This document shows, piece by piece, positions 23,861 to 32,116 of a DNA stretch of 64,000 nt. Position numbers and translations under genes: made by a program. The DNA comes from Georgenia wutianyii. Its GTDB lineage: Bacteria; Actinomycetota; Actinomycetes; Actinomycetales; Actinomycetaceae. The stretch spans positions 124,001-188,000 of the forward strand of contig NZ_CP040899.1 in assembly GCF_006349365.1 (NCBI RefSeq), written 5' to 3'. Within the stretch, counting starts at the first letter, position 1, and the number at the start of each line of letters is the position of its first letter. Below the pieces are notes generated by a model. The model did no database searches. It had not been told where the DNA came from and was given only the letters and a program-made list of their open reading frames with translations.

Positions 23861-25341
23861 CCACCGTCCTCACGACAGATCCGCGCACGGGTCGGACCGT
23901 GCCCACCCACCTCGAGGAGTCCACGCCCGCCGACGTCCATGCAGCGGTCGCCGCGGCGGTGGACGACACCTCGGTGCTGCGCAGAGCCGGCAGAGATGGC
24001 CGGGCTGCCCTGCTCGACCTCCTCGAGGCGCGCGTGCTCGAGGCCAAGGACGCTCTCGTCGAGACCGCGGCCGGTGAGACCGGACTGCCGACGTCGCGGC
24101 TCAGTGGCGAGGTGGACCGGGCAGCCCACCAGTTCGGGCTCTTCGCGGACGTGCTCCGTGACGGCGGGTACCTCGAGGTCATGGTCGACCACGCGGACGG
24201 TCCCCTCCCCGAGGTGCGGAGGATGCTGGTCCCGGTCGGGCCCGTGGTGGTGTTCGGGGCGAGCAACTTCCCGTTCGCGTTCTCGGTCCTCGGGGGCGAC
24301 ACCGCCTCGGCCCTCGGGGCGGGATGTGGCGTCGTGGCGAAGGCGCACCCAGCGCACCCGCTCACCTCCGCGCTCTCCGCCCGTATCGTCACCGAGGCGG
24401 CGCAGGAGGTGCTCGGAGCCGACGGGCTGCACCTGCTCCACGGCTTCCAGGCCGGGCTCGACGCGGTCCGCCATCCGGCGGCCAGGGCGGTCACCCTCAC
24501 CGGGTCGGTGGCCGCGGCCCGCGGGATCCTCGACGTCATCGCCGAGCGTGAGGAGCCCATCCCGTTCTTCGGTGAGCTGTCCAGCCTCAACCCGCTCGTC
24601 GTGCTCCCGGGGGCGGCGGACAGCCGGGCGGACGACATCGCCCACGGTCTGTTCACGTCGTTCACCGGATCGGGGGGACAGCTGTGCACGAAGCCCGGCT
24701 TCGCCTTCGTCCCCGACACGGAGGCCGGTGACCGGCTCGTCCGCGGTCTGCGGGAGATGGTCGGGCAGGCTCCTGCCACCGTCCTCCTGTCGAGCACGAT
24801 CCGCGAGAGCTTCACCGACGGCGTCGAGGCGCAGGTGGCGGCTGGTGCCGTGCGGGTGGCCTCCTCCCGCCCGGACCCCGCCGGGATCGGCGTCGCCGCC
24901 GAGCTGCTGGAGACCGATGCCGAGCGGCTGGACCCGCAGGACGCGCACGAGTGCTTCGGACCGCTCCTCACCGTCGTCCGGTACCGCGCGACAGGTGAGG
25001 TGGTGCGGGCCCTGCGCGACATGGCGCGGTCGCTGACGGTCTCGATCCATGCCGACGACGTGGACCGTGACGCGGTTGCCGAGGTGCTCGCCGTGGCCAC
25101 CGAGCGGGCCGGCAGGATCGTGTTCGACGGCTACCCGACGGGTGTCCGGGTCTCCTGGGCGCAGCACCACGGCGGGCCGTGGCCGAGCACGAACTCCCAG
25201 CACACGTCGGTGGGTGCCACGGCGATCCGCCGGTTCCTGCGTCCGGTCGCGTTCCAGAACGCCCCGGAGTGGGTGCTGCCCGCCGAGATGAGGGACGACA
25301 GCGAGGTGCCCCGGCGGGTGGACGGCGTGCTCAGGTCCTGA
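23857..25341 (+). CDS. Alpha-ketoglutarate (2,5-dioxovalerate) semialdehyde dehydrogenase
   Basis: 494 residues; GTG 23857 overlaps the previous stop by 4 bases. Aldehyde dehydrogenase superfamily: VVVFGASNFPFAFSVLGGDT (about 128-147, cofactor site), LTGSVAAARG, the catalytic Glu in FFGELSSLNPLVVLPG (about 240), the nucleophile Cys in GSGGQLCTKPGF (about 276), and the C-terminal stretch HHGGPWPSTNSQHTSVGATA typical of KGSADH-type enzymes, which oxidise alpha-ketoglutarate semialdehyde with NAD(P)+. This ends the pathway at alpha-ketoglutarate. It is the last gene of the IclR-controlled operon. Confidence 0.9.
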   Translation: MTTVLTTDPRTGRTVPTHLEESTPADVHAAVAAAVDDTSVLRRAGRDGRAALLDLLEARVLEAKDALVETAAGETGLPTSRLSGEVDRAAHQFGLFADVLRDGGYLEVMVDHADGPLPEVRRMLVPVGPVVVFGASNFPFAFSVLGGDTASALGAGCGVVAKAHPAHPLTSALSARIVTEAAQEVLGADGLHLLHGFQAGLDAVRHPAARAVTLTGSVAAARGILDVIAEREEPIPFFGELSSLNPLVVLPGAADSRADDIAHGLFTSFTGSGGQLCTKPGFAFVPDTEAGDRLVRGLREMVGQAPATVLLSSTIRESFTDGVEAQVAAGAVRVASSRPDPAGIGVAAELLETDAERLDPQDAHECFGPLLTVVRYRATGEVVRALRDMARSLTVSIHADDVDRDAVAEVLAVATERAGRIVFDGYPTGVRVSWAQHHGGPWPSTNSQHTSVGATAIRRFLRPVAFQNAPEWVLPAEMRDDSEVPRRVDGVLRS

Positions 25342-25362
25342 CGCCGGGCGCTCGCGGGCGGG

Positions 25363-25896
25363 TCACCCGGGCTGGGCGGTCCCATCGGCGTCACCGGCCC
25401 GGCTGCGGCGGTAGTGGCGCCGCGCCTTGGCGCGGTTGCCGCACAGTGCCATCGAGCACCACCGGGCGGCGTTGGCGTTGCTCCGGTCGAGCAGGAAGCG
25501 GCAGCACTCGGGGTTCGCGCACGGACGCAGCCGCTCGGGGGAGCGCTCGGTCACCGCGGCCCAGGCGAGGAGGGCGCGCGCCGCGAGGGTGCTGCCGTCA
25601 CCGCTCGAGACCTCCCACGTGAGGGCGCCGTCCTGCCAGCGCGGGCGGACGGCGACCTGCGCGAGGAGGGGGGCGAGCGAGGAGGCCTGCGCCTCCCCGG
25701 AGACGACGGCCTGCATGGCGTCGCGGGCCTCGCGGAGGGCGGTCACCTCGGCGGGTGCGCCGGTGCCCCCGTGGTCGGCCGCCCACCGGCCGGCGTCGGG
25801 TCCGAGGAGCTCGTCGACCTGGCTCCCGGCGACGACGGGGGTGGTGTTGAGCAGGTCGAGGAGCAGGTCCTCGTCGGCGCGGGTCACGACGTCCAT
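25363..25896 (-). CDS. CGNR zinc-finger regulator (ABATE domain)
   Basis: 177 residues from ATG 25896 (MDVVTRADED). The upstream ATG at 25914 has no ribosome-binding site, while GGAGG lies nine bases before 25896. The N-terminal ABATE region includes LLDLLNTTPVV. The C-terminal zinc finger reads RPCANPECCRFLLDRS...RWCSMALCGNRAKARRHYRR, with the CxxxxC...CxxxxCGNR pattern. These proteins are thought to be stress- or substrate-responsive transcription factors. It is divergent from an alpha/beta hydrolase gene, and a palindrome lies between them. Confidence 0.88.
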   Translation of the reverse strand: MDVVTRADEDLLLDLLNTTPVVAGSQVDELLGPDAGRWAADHGGTGAPAEVTALREARDAMQAVVSGEAQASSLAPLLAQVAVRPRWQDGALTWEVSSGDGSTLAARALLAWAAVTERSPERLRPCANPECCRFLLDRSNANAARWCSMALCGNRAKARRHYRRSRAGDADGTAQPG

Positions 25897-25920
25897 CAGG
25901 TCTAACCTCCTCATCGGCTG

Positions 25921-25954
25921 TTGACAGGTTACACCTGCGGTGGTTGTCTAACCA
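25921..25954 (+). promoter_or_regulatory. Promoter with palindromic operator for the alpha/beta hydrolase gene
   Basis: TTGACA (25921-25926) is followed after 17 bp by TTGTCT (25944-25949), which is buried in the palindrome TGGTT-GTCT-AACCA (25941-25954). Related half-sites (GGTTACACC at 25927, GGTCTAACC at 25899) surround it. A repressor binding here, probably the CGNR protein, would block the promoter. Confidence 0.5.
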
Positions 25955-25982
25955 CATCAAACATCGAGAAAGGGTTAGAGCA

Positions 25983-26879
25983 ATGAGCGCAGTCCACCAC
26001 CGCCACGCCGTCGTCGACGGGCACCGCGTCTTCTACCGGGAGGCCGGGCCCGTCGACGCCCCGACCGTCGTCCTGCTCCACGGCTACCCGACGAGCTCGC
26101 ACATGTTCCGCGGCCTGATCCCGCTCCTCGCGGACCGCTACCACGTCATCGCGCCCGACCACCTCGGCTTCGGCCTGTCCGACGCGCCCCCGGTCGAGGA
26201 TTTCGACTACACCTTCGACGCCCTCGCCGACATCACCGCCGGCCTGCTCGCCTCCCTCGGGGTCGAGCGGTACGCCGTCTACGTCCAGGACTACGGCGCG
26301 CCGATCGCCTGGCGCCTCGCGCTCGCCGACCCGGACGCGGTCACCGCGGTCATCACCCAGAACGGCAACGCCTACGAGGAGGGCTTCGTCGACGACTTCT
26401 GGGCCGACCTGTGGGCCTACGCCGCGCACCCCGACGCGACGACGGAGGCGCCCGTCCGCCAGGCGCTCACCCGAGAGGCCATCCGCTGGCAGTACCTGAC
26501 CGGCGTCGCCGACCCCTCGCTCGTCGACCCCGGCACCTGGGAGCACGACCACGCCCTCGTCTCCCGGCCCGGCAACGACCTCGTCCAGCTCAGCCTGTTC
26601 CGTGACTACGTCACCAACCGCGCGCTCTACCCGCGGCTGCACGAGTACTTCCGTACCACCGGGGTGCCCCTGCTCGCGGTGTGGGGCGAGGGGGACGAGA
26701 TCTTCGGCCCGGCGGGCGCCGCGGCGTTTACCCGGGACCTGCCCGACGCCCGCGTCGAGCTGCTGCCCGGCGGTCACTTCCTCCTCGAGTCCGCCCTCGA
26801 CGAGGTCGCCGCGATCATCCGTGACTTCCTCGCCACCGCACTCCCGACGCCGGCTCCCGCCGTAGCCGCGCGGGCGTAG
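25983..26879 (+). CDS. Alpha/beta hydrolase (epoxide hydrolase / haloalkane dehalogenase-like)
   Basis: 298 residues from ATG 25983 (MSAVHHRHAVVDG). The oxyanion-hole motif LLHGYPTSSHMFR (about 35-47) and DHLGFGLSD (about 60-68) are typical. The nucleophile is Asp in YVQDYGAPI (about 103) rather than Ser, which places it with epoxide hydrolases and haloalkane dehalogenases. The catalytic His is in GGHFLLES near the end, and the acid is likely the Asp/Glu in WGEGDEIFG. It would act in the cytoplasm on a small hydrophobic ester, epoxide or halide. A regulator gene is divergent. The 26880-27032 gap downstream holds no recognisable gene. Confidence 0.85.
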   Translation: MSAVHHRHAVVDGHRVFYREAGPVDAPTVVLLHGYPTSSHMFRGLIPLLADRYHVIAPDHLGFGLSDAPPVEDFDYTFDALADITAGLLASLGVERYAVYVQDYGAPIAWRLALADPDAVTAVITQNGNAYEEGFVDDFWADLWAYAAHPDATTEAPVRQALTREAIRWQYLTGVADPSLVDPGTWEHDHALVSRPGNDLVQLSLFRDYVTNRALYPRLHEYFRTTGVPLLAVWGEGDEIFGPAGAAAFTRDLPDARVELLPGGHFLLESALDEVAAIIRDFLATALPTPAPAVAARA

Positions 26880-27032
26880 GTCCGGGCGGTCAGTGGAGGA
26901 TCGCGTACGCCCCCGCCTCGACGAGAACGACCGGCTCGAAGAGGTGGTCGACGCCGATCGCCACCGGCGCGGGACCGGTTCGACGCGGAGCGCGACTCGG
27001 TACCCACGCACCAGGACTGTCAGACTGGCCTC

Positions 27033-27578
27033 ATGTCCCGCCAGTACGACGCGATCACCGACGAGCTGCGCACCTTCATCGAGGCGCAGCCGATGTACTT
27101 CGTCGCGACGGCGGCCCGTGAGGGCCGCGTCAACGTCTCGCCCAAGGGCCTGGACAGCCTGCGGGTGCTCGGGCCGAACCGCGTCGTGTGGCTCAACGGC
27201 ACGGGCAGCGGCAACGAGACCGCCGCCCACCTGCTCGACACCCCGCGGATGACGCTGATGTTCTGCGCCTTCGCCGGCAAGCCGCTCATCCTGCGCCTCT
27301 ACGGCACGGCCCGCGCGGTCCACGCCGGGGACGCGGACTGGCCCGAGCTCCTCGGCCTCTTCCCGCCGCTCGAGGGCGCCCGCAACGTCTTCGACCTCGA
27401 GGTCGACCTCGCCATGACCTCGTGCGGGTTCGGCGTCCCGCTCCTCGACTACGTCGACCAGCGCCCCCTCATGGAGTCCTGGGCGCGCAAGCGCGGTCCC
27501 GACGGCGTCAGCGACTACCAGCAGCGCAAGAACCGGGTGAGCCTCGACGGTCTGCCCACCGGTCTGCCGACCCCCTAG
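27033..27578 (+). CDS. Pyridoxamine 5'-phosphate oxidase-like flavin-binding protein
   Basis: 181 residues. The split-barrel FMN-binding fold is recognisable from MYFVATAAREGRVNVSPKGL (about 21-40), VVWLNGTGSGNETAAHL and MTLMFCAFAGKPLILRLYG (about 72-90). Members of this group bind FMN or F420 and reduce unknown small molecules, and some are misnamed PNPOx. The last residues (SLDGLPTGLPTP) form a short proline tail. Its stop codon shares the four bases CTAG with the stop of the convergent SIMPL gene. No operon partner is visible. Confidence 0.85.
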   Translation: MSRQYDAITDELRTFIEAQPMYFVATAAREGRVNVSPKGLDSLRVLGPNRVVWLNGTGSGNETAAHLLDTPRMTLMFCAFAGKPLILRLYGTARAVHAGDADWPELLGLFPPLEGARNVFDLEVDLAMTSCGFGVPLLDYVDQRPLMESWARKRGPDGVSDYQQRKNRVSLDGLPTGLPTP

Positions 27579-28240
27579 GCGGGCGGCCCGGCGGTGAACC
27601 GGGCGTCGACCTCGCAGGAGACCTCGACGTCCTGCGGCACCAGCGCGAGGTCGGGTCCGCCGCCGGCGAGCGCCACCCGCGCGAGGTGGCCCGGCTCCTC
27701 CGGCGGGTGGGGCCCGAGCATGCCCGCGTCGGCGAGCGCGACGACGCGCACCTCGCCCAGCCCGAGGGCGGCGGCGTAGTCCCGCGCCTTGGACCGCGCG
27801 TCGGCGACGGCCCGCGACCGGGCGGTGCGGGTGAGCTCCTCCTCGCGCGCCTCGGTGAGGGTCCACTCGACCTGCTCGACGCCGAAGCCCTCGACCGTCG
27901 ACATCTCGGTGAGCCACGCCCCGAGCGCGACGACGTCGCGGAACGTCACCCGCAGGTCGGTGCGCGCGTGGTGGACGAGCGGCAGCTGCGCACCGTCCTG
28001 GCTCCACGGCCGCGTCGCCCAGGTGCGCACGTCCTGGCCGACCCACGACGTCACCGGTCCGGCCTCCGGGTCGTGCAGGGCGACGACGCTCGTGCGCGCA
28101 AGGTGTGAGTGCTCGACGACGGCGGCGAAGACCCGCGCGGCGTCGTCGCCCTCGACCGAGATGTGGGCGCTCACGGTCCCCCGCTCGGCGGGGTGGGACG
28201 TCCGGCACGCGCCCCGCACGGTGATCTCGACGTCGGTCAC
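27575..28240 (-). CDS. SIMPL-domain protein (DUF541)
   Basis: 221 residues from GTG 28240 (MTDVEITVRGACRTSHPAERG). The SIMPL/DUF541 pattern is visible: a start resembling 'V.GxAExxxxPDxA', a central DLRVTFRDVVALGAWLTE, RAVADARSKARDYAAALGLG (about 146-165) and a beta-rich end EVSCEVDARF. Unlike many relatives it lacks a signal peptide, so it is predicted cytoplasmic. The role of this family is poorly known (one member is linked to interleukin-1 receptor signalling, others to periplasmic stress). It converges on the flavin-protein gene with shared stop bases. Confidence 0.82.
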   Translation of the reverse strand: MTDVEITVRGACRTSHPAERGTVSAHISVEGDDAARVFAAVVEHSHLARTSVVALHDPEAGPVTSWVGQDVRTWATRPWSQDGAQLPLVHHARTDLRVTFRDVVALGAWLTEMSTVEGFGVEQVEWTLTEAREEELTRTARSRAVADARSKARDYAAALGLGEVRVVALADAGMLGPHPPEEPGHLARVALAGGGPDLALVPQDVEVSCEVDARFTAGPPA

Positions 28241-28354
28241 CTGGGCAACGTACCAGCAGGTCAGCGCGGTGCGGAGGGTGATGGCGCGACCTGTGTCGAG
28301 GCGGCCCCCGCGAGCCGGGACACACATGTGCAAAAAGAGATATGCGGCTTTTGC

Positions 28355-28390
28355 TTGACGCGCGACGAAAGGCTCCAATACGTTCTCGAA
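28355..28390 (+). promoter_or_regulatory. Promoter of the 28-42 kb sugar operon
   Basis: TTGACG (28355-28360) with a -10 such as ATACGT (28378-28383) at 17-bp spacing. GTTC-TC-GAAC (28382-28391) is a short palindrome at the start point, and GTTGCGAACG follows just inside the gene, so a regulator may bind here. The promoter lies downstream of ATG 28342, which argues that translation begins at ATG 28393. Confidence 0.45.
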
Positions 28391-28392
28391 CC

Positions 28393-29523
28393 ATGACAGT
28401 TGCGAACGTCACAGTTGACGGGGGGCGCACTGAGGGGTCCGCCACGTCCTACCGCGCCGGGATCATCGGCACAGGCTTCATGGGGGAGGTCCACGCCCGC
28501 GCGATCCGGGTGAACGGCGGCGAGGTCGCCGGGGTCGTCGCCAGCAGCGAGCGGCGGGCCGCCGTCGCGGCCCACACGCTGCTGGCGACCCGCGGGTACG
28601 CCGCCGTCGAGGAGCTGCTCGCCGACGACGCCATCGACGTCGTGCACATCTGCACGCCCAACTACCTGCACTACCCGCTGGCCATGGCCGCCATCGAGGC
28701 CGGCAAGCACGTCGTGTGCGAGAAGCCGCTCGCCACCAACCCGCAGGACGCCGTGCGGATGGCCGAGGCGGTCACCGCCCGGGGCCTGGTCGGCGCCGTC
28801 CCCTTCATCTACCGGTTCCACCCCATGGTCCGGGAGGCGCGCGAGATGGTGCGCTCCGGCGGCCTGGGCCGCGTCGTCCTCGCCCACGGCTCCTACCTGC
28901 AGGACTGGCTCAGCGGCGCCCAGGACGACAACTGGCGGGTCGACGCCCGCCTCGGCGGCGCCAGCCGCGCCTTCGGCGACATCGGCTCCCACTGGTGCGA
29001 CCTCCTCGAGTTCGTCACCGCCGACCCGATCCGCGCCGTCAACGCCCGGAGCGCCACCGTCAACGCCGAGCGTGGGGGGCGCTCCGCCGTCGAGACCGAG
29101 GACGTCGTCGTCCTCCAGTTCGAGACCGAGGGGGGCGTGCTCGGCACCGCGACGGTCTCCCAGGTCTCCCCGGGCCGCAAGAACCGCCTCCTCCTCGAGG
29201 TGTCCGGCTCCGAGGCGAGCATCTCCTTCGACCAGGAGGACCCGGAGAAGCTCTGGGTCGGCGCCCGGCAGGGTTCGCGCCTCCTCGTGCGCGACCCCGA
29301 CGTCCTGTCGGCCGCCGCCGCCCCGTACGCCGGCGTGCCCGCCGGGCACCCGCAGGGCTACCAGGAGTGCTTCGCGAACTTCGTCGCCGACACCGCCCGG
29401 GCCATCGGCGGGCAGACCCCGGACGGGCTGCCCACCTTCGCCGACGGCCTGCGCGCCTGCCGGATCGCCGACGCCGTCCTCCGCTCCGCCGAGACACAGG
29501 CCTGGACCGAGGTCGAGTCGTGA
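28393..29523 (+). CDS. Gfo/Idh/MocA-family sugar dehydrogenase (ThuB/inositol dehydrogenase-like)
   Basis: 376 residues from ATG 28393. The Rossmann fold begins GIIGTGFMGEVHARAI (about 20-35), followed by HICTPNYLHYPLAMAAIE and the family hallmark VCEKPLATNP (about 112-121, Lys of the catalytic dyad). The C-terminal alpha/beta substrate domain includes DIGSHWCDLLEF (about 195-206, catalytic Asp and His). It should oxidise a sugar or cyclitol hydroxyl with NAD(P)+, often at C3. It is the first gene of an operon with an ABC importer, an isomerase and a ThuA-containing protein, a set that recalls ThuA/ThuB 3-keto-sugar metabolism. Confidence 0.9.
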   Translation: MTVANVTVDGGRTEGSATSYRAGIIGTGFMGEVHARAIRVNGGEVAGVVASSERRAAVAAHTLLATRGYAAVEELLADDAIDVVHICTPNYLHYPLAMAAIEAGKHVVCEKPLATNPQDAVRMAEAVTARGLVGAVPFIYRFHPMVREAREMVRSGGLGRVVLAHGSYLQDWLSGAQDDNWRVDARLGGASRAFGDIGSHWCDLLEFVTADPIRAVNARSATVNAERGGRSAVETEDVVVLQFETEGGVLGTATVSQVSPGRKNRLLLEVSGSEASISFDQEDPEKLWVGARQGSRLLVRDPDVLSAAAAPYAGVPAGHPQGYQECFANFVADTARAIGGQTPDGLPTFADGLRACRIADAVLRSAETQAWTEVES

Positions 29524-31031
29524 CCACCGGGGGTCGGGGGGCCCCGCTCCTGCGCATGGAGGGCATCACCAAGTCCTTCTTCGGGGTCCAGGTCCTGTCC
29601 GGGATCGACCTCGAGGTCCGGGCCGGTGAGGTCCACGCCCTCGTCGGTGAGAACGGCGCCGGCAAGTCGACCCTCATGAAGATCCTCGCCGGGGTCCAGC
29701 CCGCCGACAGCGGCACCGTGACCCTGGACGGTGAGCAGGTGAGCTTCGGCCACCCGCTGGAGGCGCAGGCCGCCGGCGTCACCACCGTCTTCCAGGAGTT
29801 CAACCTCCTGCCCGAGCGCACCGTCGCGGAGAACGTCTTCCTCGGCCGGGAGCCGCGGCGCCGAGGCCTCGTCGACCGCGCCCGCATGGTCAAGGACACC
29901 GGTGCGCTCCTCCAGGACCTCGGGGTCGACACGATCTCCCCGCAGGTCAAGGTGCGCAGCCTGTCCGTCGCCGAGCAGCAGGTCGTCGAGATCGTCAAGG
30001 CGATGTCCTTCGACGCCCGCATCATCTCGATGGACGAGCCCACGGCGGCGCTCGCCGACCACGAGGTCGAGCTGCTCTACCGGCTCGTGCGCCGCCTGCG
30101 CGACCGCGGGGTCGCGGTCCTCTACGTCTCCCACCGGCTCAAGGAGATCTTCGACCTGTGCGACCGGATCACGGTCCTCAAGGACGGGAACCTCGTCGCC
30201 ACCGTCGACGCCGCGGACATCACGCCCGACGAGCTCGTCCGCACGATGGTCGGGCGCTCGATCAGCTCGCTGTTCCCCGCGCCCCGCGAGGGCACCTCGC
30301 TCGGCGACGTCCGCCTCACCGTCCGCGGGGCGGGCAACCACATGGTCCGCGACATCGGCTTCGAGGTACGGGCGGGGGAGATCGTCGCGCTCGCCGGGCT
30401 CCAGGGCAGCGGGCGCACCGAGATCGCCCACGGCCTGTTCGGCGTCGACCGCTTCCGCACCGGCGAGATCGAGGTCGACGGCCGCCCCGTCTCCCCGCGC
30501 TCCCCGCGCCAGGCGGTCCGGGCCGGCCTCGCGCTCGTCACCGAGGACCGCAAGGCCGAGGGCCTGGCCCTCAACCAGTCCGTCGTCGCCAACGCCCGCC
30601 TCGTGCTCGACGCCGTCACCCCGCGACGGGCCGCGGAGCGCGCGCGCCGCATCCCCGGGATCCTGTCCTCCCTCGAGCTCACCGCCCGCAGCGGCGGCCA
30701 CGAGGTCCGCTTCCTGTCCGGCGGCAACCAGCAGAAGGTCGTCCTGGCCAAGTGGCTGGTCACCGACCCCCGCGTCATCGTCATGGACGAGCCCACCCGC
30801 GGCATCGACGTCGGGGCCAAGCACGCCGTCTACGAGCTCATGCGCGACCTCGCCGCCGAGGGCGTGGCGATCGTCCTCATCTCCTCCGAGCTGCCCGAGG
30901 TCATCGGCATGGCCGACCGGATCATCGTGCTCCACGACGGCGAGATCAGCGGCGAGCTGCCCGGCGGCTGCGACGAGGAGGCCGTCATGGCCCTGGCCAC
31001 CCGGCACGACACCGTGGAGGAGAGCGCATGA
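29520..31031 (+). CDS. Sugar ABC transporter ATP-binding protein (RbsA type, two ATPase domains)
   Basis: 503 residues; GTG 29520 overlaps the previous stop. The N-terminal ATPase has Walker A GENGAGKST (about 42-50), signature LSVAEQQVVEIVKA and Walker B IISMDEPTAAL. The C-terminal ATPase has a degenerate Walker A (GLQGSGRTE), signature LSGGNQQKVVLAKW and IVMDEPTRGIDVG. The tandem design and the degenerate second site are normal for ribose/xylose/multiple-sugar importers. It energises the two RbsC-like permeases that follow, with a 4-base overlap to the next gene. Confidence 0.95.
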   Translation: MTTGGRGAPLLRMEGITKSFFGVQVLSGIDLEVRAGEVHALVGENGAGKSTLMKILAGVQPADSGTVTLDGEQVSFGHPLEAQAAGVTTVFQEFNLLPERTVAENVFLGREPRRRGLVDRARMVKDTGALLQDLGVDTISPQVKVRSLSVAEQQVVEIVKAMSFDARIISMDEPTAALADHEVELLYRLVRRLRDRGVAVLYVSHRLKEIFDLCDRITVLKDGNLVATVDAADITPDELVRTMVGRSISSLFPAPREGTSLGDVRLTVRGAGNHMVRDIGFEVRAGEIVALAGLQGSGRTEIAHGLFGVDRFRTGEIEVDGRPVSPRSPRQAVRAGLALVTEDRKAEGLALNQSVVANARLVLDAVTPRRAAERARRIPGILSSLELTARSGGHEVRFLSGGNQQKVVLAKWLVTDPRVIVMDEPTRGIDVGAKHAVYELMRDLAAEGVAIVLISSELPEVIGMADRIIVLHDGEISGELPGGCDEEAVMALATRHDTVEESA

Positions 31032-32116
31032 CCGCCCGTCCCGAGGTCGGCACCGCGCCCACCGGCCGACCGCCCGCGCCCCGGCCGATGCCCAGCCGCG
31101 TCTCGGCGCTGCGTCACGTCCCGCTCATCTACGTCGCGCTGCTCATCCTGCTCGTCGTCGCCGCCGTGCTCATGGCGGCCCGCGGTGACAACCTCCTCAG
31201 CGGCGGGTCGATCGTCGACATCCTCACCCGCTCCAGCCTGCTCGGCTTCATCGCGATCGGGCAGACCCTCGTCATCCTGTGCCGCTCCCTCGACCTGTCG
31301 GTCGGGTACGTCGCGGCGCTGAGCAGCCTCGTCGCCGCCGTCGTCATGGACGGGGACCCCTCGCGGATCGTCCTCGGGGTGGCCGCCGCGCTCGGGGTCT
31401 CGGCCGCCGTCGGGCTGTTCAACGGCCTCGTGACGACGAGGCTCGGGGTCCACGCCTTCATCACGACCCTCGGCTCCGGCCTCATCATCAAGGGGTTCCT
31501 CGACACCCGCTACCCCGGCCCGTCCGGGTCGGTCCCCTCCGCCTTCCAGAGCTTCGGGTACACCCGCATCGGGGTGCTGCCGCTGTCGGCGGTCGTCATG
31601 CTCGTCATCGCGGCCGCCGGCGTCGTCCTGCTCCACCGCACCCGCCTGGGGCACTCGATGTTCGCCGTCGGCGGCAACATCGACGTCGCCCGGCTCTCCG
31701 GGATCCGCACCGACCGCACGCTCGTCGTCGCGCACGTCCTGTGCTCCCTCATGGCCGGGCTCGCCGGGCTGCTCCTCGCGGCGCGCTTCAGCACCGGCGT
31801 CGGCGCCCAGATCTACGGCGCCGGGTACGACCTCGACTCCATCGCCGCCGTCGTCCTGGGCGGCACGCTCCTGCTCGGCGGCCGCGGCGGGATCGGTGGC
31901 ACGATCGCCGCCGTCCTCATCCTCGCGGTGCTCGACAGCCTCTTCAACGAGCTGCAGATCAACCCGTTCTTCCGCGACGTCCTGCGGGGAGTCATCATCA
32001 TCGCCGCCGTCGCCCTGTACGCCCGCCGCCAGATCGACCCGAGGAAGGCCAGGGCGCGCTTCCGGGACGTCACCTCCCGGGCAGCCGGGGCAACGAGCCG
32101 AGGAGGCCGCTCATGA
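31028..32116 (+). CDS. Sugar ABC transporter permease (RbsC type) 1
   Basis: 362 residues from ATG 31028, overlapping the ATPase stop. A Pro/Arg-rich cytoplasmic start precedes 8-10 hydrophobic helices. IGQTLVILCRSLDLSVGYVA (about 78-97) and FNGLVTTRLGVHAFITTLGS (about 138-157) are hallmarks of the BPD_transp_2 branch (ribose, xylose, galactose importers). The loop GYDLDSIAAVVLGGTLLLGG near 270-290 is the ATPase contact. It forms a hetero-pair with the next permease. Confidence 0.93.
   Translation: MTARPEVGTAPTGRPPAPRPMPSRVSALRHVPLIYVALLILLVVAAVLMAARGDNLLSGGSIVDILTRSSLLGFIAIGQTLVILCRSLDLSVGYVAALSSLVAAVVMDGDPSRIVLGVAAALGVSAAVGLFNGLVTTRLGVHAFITTLGSGLIIKGFLDTRYPGPSGSVPSAFQSFGYTRIGVLPLSAVVMLVIAAAGVVLLHRTRLGHSMFAVGGNIDVARLSGIRTDRTLVVAHVLCSLMAGLAGLLLAARFSTGVGAQIYGAGYDLDSIAAVVLGGTLLLGGRGGIGGTIAAVLILAVLDSLFNELQINPFFRDVLRGVIIIAAVALYARRQIDPRKARARFRDVTSRAAGATSRGGRS

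Noticed and set aside
25929..28445. An 838-codon minus-strand frame spanning three real genes
   Set aside because: It crosses the hydrolase, the flavin protein and the SIMPL gene in unrelated frames and has no family features.
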